Origin: CAINEC01 sp046303115
GTDB taxonomy: Bacteria; Bacteroidota; Bacteroidia; AKYH767-A; OLB10
Length of the DNA: 11,186 nt
Assembly (NCBI GenBank): GCA_046303115.1
Contig: JBKCGZ010000055.1
Span: forward strand, 1 to 11,186
Direction: 5' to 3'
Part shown: in pieces, positions 7,008-11,186 of the stretch
How positions within the stretch are numbered: the first letter of the stretch is position 1
How the letters are laid out: each line of letters opens with the position of its first letter
Translations under genes and position numbers: made by a program
The notes under the pieces: generated by a model
What the model was told of the DNA's origin: nothing
The model's input: the letters and a program-made list of their open reading frames with translations, nothing else
Databases searched by the model: none

Positions 7008-8795
7008 TTATTTTTTCTCTGTCATTAATTGCTTGATATACTTTACTGGTGCAGATCCGTAGCTCAGGAATTGCTCATGGAATTTCTTCAAGTTAAAATC
7101 TTTTGATTTCAACGATTCTCTTAATTCATAAATTTCAGTAAAACCAGTATAATAACTTGTCAGCTGCACTTGTGTTAATCGCACGCGCTTCCATTTCCCT
7201 TGAGCTTCTGCAGTTTGCTGAAATGCGCCATCCACTAACAACTTCATTGCATCTTGCTCACTCATATTTTTTACATGCACACTAAAATCGAGAATTGTAT
7301 TACAAACCGAACGTAAATGCCACTTATAATACATCAACCACATTTCAGGTTCGTTATTTCCATAGCCGTTTTCCAACATCATACGCTCTGTATAAACGGC
7401 CCATCCTTCTACCATGGCTCCATTACCCATAATACTTTTAATGATGGATGGAGAGTTATTGCTATAAACTAGCTGTGTGTAGTGTCCAGGAATTGCTTCG
7501 TGAATATTTAATATTTGAAGAATATATTGATTGTATTCACGCAAATAACTTTCTGCTTGTTCAGGAGAATATCCAGTTAAAGGAGAAACATTGTAATAGG
7601 TATTTCCGCCTTTGTCATACGGACCAGGTGCAGAGATAGAAGCACCTGCCCCACCGCCTTCCATGTAGGCAGGTGTCTTGCGTACAACAAGTGGTTTTGA
7701 CGGATCGATATAAATCAAATCTTTGTCTTTAATGAACTTCACCAATGCTGGAATCTGCGCTTGAATGCTTTCTAGGAATGAATCACGATTAACATGCACC
7801 AATGATAACTTATCAATCATCTTTCTAATTAAAAGCAAACTATCTGTTGGCATTGCTTCCTTCGGGAAATACTTTGTCCACATCTGACGTGACAATTCTG
7901 CCATTTCATGATGCAATTCTGATTTACGTTTTATTGCTTTATTGTAAATCTCTTCCGCAGAATAACTGGAAGCAATATCATACTTGAATTTCGTATCATA
8001 TAACTCCTTGCCTATACGAAAAGAGCGACTATTTTCAGGAGTCATGGATTTGCGCATTGTTTTTAAATAATCAGCATATCCGAGCATGGCTTTCTTAGCA
8101 GAATCGGCATACGCCAATAAATGAGCTTTCGTAGCTTTATCTAACGTGGACGCCTTAACGGAATCTTCGAGATTCTTTCCAAAAACCTCTTCAACAGATC
8201 CTTCGTGTTGAAGGATGGCTAAATCGGTATGTTCGATAGTTGGATTTTTAAGTTCTTTCTTCGCTGCTTGATAATAGGCTGAAACATTATTCAAGCGTTT
8301 ATCAAACATAATTAAGCGATCATTTAATGGTGCATAACGACCATTCAAGATTTCTGCAAACTCGCCTGCCACATTATAATTTGCAGGATTCCATTCAAAC
8401 GATTTAAATGCGGTATCGTACCAAATACCTGCTTTTAAATAATCCTGAATCATCCAATAATCTGTTTTATTTTGCGGAGAAAGCAAACCAATTTCAATAT
8501 CACCTAAATCATATAAAATAGAGTCGTATTGTTGATCGCAGTAATTACGATAATTCGCATCCGGAATAATCAGAATACTATCGTAGTTATGAAAACCTGC
8601 ATAAAGAGCTGAAGTGGGACTTAACTTCCAAAGCTTATCGACAAAATCACCTTTGAATTTATCGAAGCGAACATTCTCTTCTTCTGATGCTTTTTTCCAA
8701 TCTACCTCAGTACTTTTTTGCTTACACGAAAAGATACTTACGATAACGATAGTTGCCAGAACAAGCTGAGCGAAATTTACTTTTACTTTTAACAT
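7008..8795 (-). CDS. DUF885 family lipoprotein, predicted zinc metallopeptidase
   Basis: This 595-residue DUF885 protein carries the family's metal-site motif HEAIPGHYTQ (H432, E433, H438), an HE-x4-H arrangement, followed by EGWAVYTE, whose Glu463 is the probable third ligand. All of these are present, so the enzyme is likely active; the natural substrate is not known. Residues 1-24 form a lipoprotein signal with lipobox SIFSC and lipidated Cys24, followed by Lys-Gln-Lys. A Gly-rich stretch (GGGAGAS, about 380-386) precedes the catalytic region, as in relatives. The ATG at 8795 is chosen over an in-frame TTG at 8807, which adds only four residues and lies in the promoter region. It is divergent from the prolyl oligopeptidase gene across 44 nt, suggesting joint control of two exported peptidases. 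Location is an outer or inner membrane lipoprotein facing away from the cytoplasm, by inference. Confidence 0.9.
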   Translation of the reverse strand: MLKVKVNFAQLVLATIVIVSIFSCKQKSTEVDWKKASEEENVRFDKFKGDFVDKLWKLSPTSALYAGFHNYDSILIIPDANYRNYCDQQYDSILYDLGDIEIGLLSPQNKTDYWMIQDYLKAGIWYDTAFKSFEWNPANYNVAGEFAEILNGRYAPLNDRLIMFDKRLNNVSAYYQAAKKELKNPTIEHTDLAILQHEGSVEEVFGKNLEDSVKASTLDKATKAHLLAYADSAKKAMLGYADYLKTMRKSMTPENSRSFRIGKELYDTKFKYDIASSYSAEEIYNKAIKRKSELHHEMAELSRQMWTKYFPKEAMPTDSLLLIRKMIDKLSLVHVNRDSFLESIQAQIPALVKFIKDKDLIYIDPSKPLVVRKTPAYMEGGGAGASISAPGPYDKGGNTYYNVSPLTGYSPEQAESYLREYNQYILQILNIHEAIPGHYTQLVYSNNSPSIIKSIMGNGAMVEGWAVYTERMMLENGYGNNEPEMWLMYYKWHLRSVCNTILDFSVHVKNMSEQDAMKLLVDGAFQQTAEAQGKWKRVRLTQVQLTSYYTGFTEIYELRESLKSKDFNLKKFHEQFLSYGSAPVKYIKQLMTEKK

Positions 8796-8800
8796 TTTAT

Positions 8801-8808
8801 CAAACAAT
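8801..8808 (-). promoter_or_regulatory. Weak candidate -7 element of the DUF885 gene
   Basis: On the minus strand ATTGTTTG keeps the TTTG half of TAnnTTTG but lacks the TA. It ends 5 nt before the ATG at 8795, so its distance matches the better elements in this window. The support is mainly positional. Confidence 0.25.
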
Positions 8809-8820
8809 TTTCACGAAAAT
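8807..8820. promoter_or_regulatory. Inverted repeat in the divergent promoter, possible operator
   Basis: ATTTTCACGAAAAT is a perfect inverted repeat with 6-bp arms and a 2-nt centre. It lies between the two candidate -7 elements in the 44-nt gap between divergent peptidase genes, a suitable place for a dimeric regulator affecting both. The repeat is seen; regulator binding is inferred. The arms are AT-rich, so chance is a real alternative. Confidence 0.3.
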
Positions 8821-8826
8821 AATCTT

Positions 8827-8833
8827 TATTTTG
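8827..8833 (+). promoter_or_regulatory. Candidate -7 element of the prolyl oligopeptidase gene
   Basis: TATTTTG has the TA and TTTG halves with one spacer base instead of two. It ends 6 nt before the ATG at 8840. No TTG is found at the usual -33 distance. Confidence 0.35.
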
Positions 8834-8839
8834 CACCCT

Positions 8840-10942
8840 ATGAAACGAATTGCCCTATTCCTATTATTTATTCTAAATATTGCCTCATTAAAGGCGCAAC
8901 CGCTTAAATATCCATTTACTCGAAAAACTGAAGTGGTGGACAATTACTTCGGACAATTTGTCTATGACCCCTATCGATGGATGGAAGATGATCGTGCAGC
9001 AGAAACAGAGCAATGGGTAAAGGATGAAAATAGCGTTACAGAATCGTATTTAAATCAAATTCCTTTTCGTCAAGCGTTAAAGGATAGCATGAAATCCTTA
9101 TGGAATTTCAACACCTATTCATTGCCTTTAAGAGCTGGGAATAGTTATTTCTATTATCGTCAGGAGCCTAATCAAAACCAACCTTTATTATTCTACATCC
9201 GTTCGTTAGAATACGTTCCGATGAGTTATTTCGACCAGAATAAATTGTCAGCTGATGGAACTACCCACTTTACAGAGACAACCGCTTCAGAAGATGGGTT
9301 TCATATTGCGTTTCAGGTTTCTTATGCTGGCAGCGATTGGAATGAAATACGAATCAAAGAAACTAAGACCATGAAGACCTTACCTGAAGTACTAAAAGGA
9401 ATCAAGTTTTCAAGTACGTCATGGTATCAATACGGATTTTTCTACTCTCGCTATGATGTCGATTCGAGTCAGGCAATTTACACGCTTAAAAATGAAAATC
9501 ATAAAGTTTATTACCACAAGTTATATGCTGAGCAATCGCAGGATTCATTAGTGTATGAAGATAAAGAACACCCGCTGCGTAATTTCTCTACGACGGTAAC
9601 CGATGATAATAATTACCTTTTGATTTTTTCTTCAGAAGCTACTAGTGGGAATAATGTGATGCTTCAGGACTTAAATAATCCGAAGAAAAATCTTACCACG
9701 ATTGTTAAAGGATTCGATTATGACTTTTCGTATATAGGTACTGTTAGAGGTAAGCTTTTGTTTATGACTAACTATAAAGCTCCACAAAATCGCTTAGTAC
9801 TTATTGATCCTAAATCACCAGCTGAAAGCAAATGGATAGATTTAGTTCCTGAGTCGAAGGAAAGCATGAAAGAAGCTACGATTGCCCTCGACAAACTAAT
9901 TGTGCATTACATGAAAGATGCAAGCAGTCAGTTAAAGCAATACGACTTAAACGGTGTATTAAAAGGAGATATTAATTTAGGAAGCATCGGTACAGTAGAT
10001 GGCTTATCTGGATCGGTTAAGGATACGAACCTATTCATTTCATTCACCAATTTTGTGTCACCTGCAGTCATCTATCGTTATAACGTTGTGACATCTCGCC
10101 TATTTGTTCAATATAAATCACAGTTGCCATACGATGTGAATCAATTTGAAACGAAGCAGGTATTTTATACTTCAAAAGACGGAACTAAAATCCCAATGTT
10201 TATTGTCCATAAGAAAGGAGTTCAGTTGAATGGAAATAATCCTACGCTGCTCTTCGGATATGGTGGCTTCAACATCAGTAAAACTCCAGAGTTTAAACCT
10301 GAACGTTTAGTCTTCTTAATGAACGGAGGTGTATTAGCAGTTCCATGTTTACGAGGTGGTGGTGAATACGGCAGTAAATGGCATGAGGCAGGTACACAAT
10401 TAAAAAAGCAAAATGTATTTGATGATTTTATCGCAGCTGCTGAATATTTAATCAGTAATAAATACACCAATCCATCAAAGCTCGCAATAAGTGGTCGCTC
10501 GAATGGTGGATTATTAGTGGGTGCTGTGATGTTACAACGTCCTGAATTATTTAAAGTAGCCTTACCAGCTGTGGGCGTAATGGATATGCTACGTTATCAT
10601 AAATTTACCATTGGCTGGGCTTGGAAAGGTGATTACGGTTCTTCGGAAGATAGTGTGCAATTCAAGAACTTGGTTAAATATTCTCCATTGCATAACATCA
10701 AAGAAAATGTAGAGTATCCATGTACTTTTGTCACAACAGGTGATCATGATGATCGAGTTGTTCCGGCGCATTCATTCAAATTTGCAGCTACCCTACAAAA
10801 CAAGTATAAAGGTGATCGACCAATGCTCATTCGCATAGATACGAATGCTGGACATGGAGCAGGGAAACCGAAATTCAAATTAATTGATGAGCAAGCGGAC
10901 ATATTTACATTCTTATTTTATAATTTAGGAATGTCATTATGA
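8840..10942 (+). CDS. Secreted prolyl oligopeptidase (peptidase family S9A)
   Basis: This 700-residue serine peptidase cleaves on the carboxyl side of proline in short peptides. A Sec signal peptide covers residues 1-19 (KR, hydrophobic core, LKA before Gln20), so it acts outside the cytoplasm. Residues about 25-430 are the beta-propeller domain, opening with the family pattern DPYRWMED. Residues about 465-700 are the alpha/beta-hydrolase domain: LRGGGEYG (504-511), the nucleophile motif GRSNGG with Ser554, GDHDDRVVP (634-642) supplying the catalytic Asp, and GHGAG with His672. The triad is complete and the length matches family S9A. The ATG at 8840 is chosen because it starts the signal peptide and follows a -7-like element by 6 nt. 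The frame stays open to 8753, but that extension would run back over the divergent promoter and the start of the DUF885 gene. The stop overlaps the ATG of the following lipoprotein gene. Confidence 0.95.
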   Translation: MKRIALFLLFILNIASLKAQPLKYPFTRKTEVVDNYFGQFVYDPYRWMEDDRAAETEQWVKDENSVTESYLNQIPFRQALKDSMKSLWNFNTYSLPLRAGNSYFYYRQEPNQNQPLLFYIRSLEYVPMSYFDQNKLSADGTTHFTETTASEDGFHIAFQVSYAGSDWNEIRIKETKTMKTLPEVLKGIKFSSTSWYQYGFFYSRYDVDSSQAIYTLKNENHKVYYHKLYAEQSQDSLVYEDKEHPLRNFSTTVTDDNNYLLIFSSEATSGNNVMLQDLNNPKKNLTTIVKGFDYDFSYIGTVRGKLLFMTNYKAPQNRLVLIDPKSPAESKWIDLVPESKESMKEATIALDKLIVHYMKDASSQLKQYDLNGVLKGDINLGSIGTVDGLSGSVKDTNLFISFTNFVSPAVIYRYNVVTSRLFVQYKSQLPYDVNQFETKQVFYTSKDGTKIPMFIVHKKGVQLNGNNPTLLFGYGGFNISKTPEFKPERLVFLMNGGVLAVPCLRGGGEYGSKWHEAGTQLKKQNVFDDFIAAAEYLISNKYTNPSKLAISGRSNGGLLVGAVMLQRPELFKVALPAVGVMDMLRYHKFTIGWAWKGDYGSSEDSVQFKNLVKYSPLHNIKENVEYPCTFVTTGDHDDRVVPAHSFKFAATLQNKYKGDRPMLIRIDTNAGHGAGKPKFKLIDEQADIFTFLFYNLGMSL

Positions 10943-11186
10943 AAAATATAAAATCGCTCGCTGGACTATTTGTTGTTTTAGCCTTACTAATTAGCTCATG
11001 TAAAAAAGAAGACCCCATTGGAATGGACTTCAAAATTAATGGAGCAAAAGATTTAACCCTTCTAAAAAACGATAGTATCATTCGCGATATTACTTTCTTA
11101 TACTTAGGTGGTAGTCGTGAAGAGTTAACGATAACGTGTACGGGTATACCCACAGGAGTAAGTGTTAACTTTAGTTCGTATGCTGG
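10939..11186 (+). CDS. Putative lipoprotein, N-terminal part, cut by the window end
   Basis: The first 82 residues are visible and the frame is open to the last base. Residues 1-21 form a lipoprotein signal peptide with lipobox LISSC and lipidated Cys21. The following Lys-Lys-Glu-Asp resembles the short Lys/acidic lipoprotein export signals known from some Bacteroidota, so surface exposure is possible. The later part (LTITCTGIPTGVSVNFSS) has the strand-and-turn look of an Ig-like or PKD-like repeat common in Bacteroidota lipoproteins, but it is too short to assign a family. The ATG overlaps the stop of the prolyl oligopeptidase gene as ATGA (10939-10942), so the two are probably translationally coupled and cotranscribed. 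Function is not recognised. Confidence 0.8.
   Translation, partial: MKNIKSLAGLFVVLALLISSCKKEDPIGMDFKINGAKDLTLLKNDSIIRDITFLYLGGSREELTITCTGIPTGVSVNFSSYA

Noticed and set aside
1696..8795. The whole minus-strand block as a defence or mobile island
   Set aside because: No nuclease, recombinase, toxin, integrase, terminal repeats or compositional break; all genes fit envelope biogenesis or peptide breakdown.
8796..8807. TTG start giving four extra residues on the DUF885 lipoprotein
   Set aside because: The ATG at 8795 gives a normal lipoprotein signal, and the extra codons lie in the promoter region.
8753..8839. 29-residue N-terminal extension of the prolyl oligopeptidase from an ATG at 8753
   Set aside because: It would cover the divergent promoter and the beginning of the DUF885 gene and would bury a normal signal peptide that starts at the ATG at 8840.

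Overview
The window looks like an ordinary chromosomal stretch of an AT-rich member of the Bacteroidota. Four signs point there: a C-terminal type IX secretion (T9SS type A) sorting domain, a perfect TAnnTTTG promoter -7 element, an absence of Shine-Dalgarno-like leaders, and lipoproteins with a Lys-rich segment right after the lipobox Cys. Flavobacteriales or Chitinophagales would both fit; the sequence alone does not decide. There are no mobile elements, CRISPR arrays, tRNAs or rRNAs, and no gene-free stretch exceeds 115 nt.

Layout. A plus-strand secreted DUF4140/DUF4139 (MuiA-like) protein (86-1699) meets a minus-strand block tail to tail, the stop codons overlapping at 1696-1699. Read from its own 5' end, the minus block is: a lipoprotein DUF885 metallopeptidase (8795-7008), a GNAT/FemAB-like acyltransferase (6948-5791), a tiny protein that is almost only a T9SS sorting domain (5706-5323), a Wzx-type flippase (5207-3942), and two GT-B glycosyltransferases (3931-2717 and 2715-1696). 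The last three are spaced 10 and 1 nt apart and form a tight surface-polysaccharide operon. Divergent from the DUF885 gene, across only 44 nt, a secreted prolyl oligopeptidase (8840-10942) runs on the plus strand. It is translationally coupled (ATGA overlap) to a lipoprotein cut by the window edge (10939 onward).

How they fit together. The flippase and two glycosyltransferases would move and extend a lipid-linked glycan. The two exported peptidases share one very short divergent control region with a 14-bp inverted repeat in the middle. Nearly everything is envelope-directed: signal peptides, lipoboxes, a sorting domain and an integral membrane flippase.

The most interesting signals are small-scale. 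At four gene starts that are not inside a tight operon, a TTTG-type -7 element sits only 5-7 nt upstream of ATG, which predicts leaderless or nearly leaderless mRNAs. At a fifth, the acyltransferase, the only canonical alternative start (TTG) is itself the end of such an element, and an ATT lies at the usual 6-nt distance. I found no convincing new defence or mobile system here.
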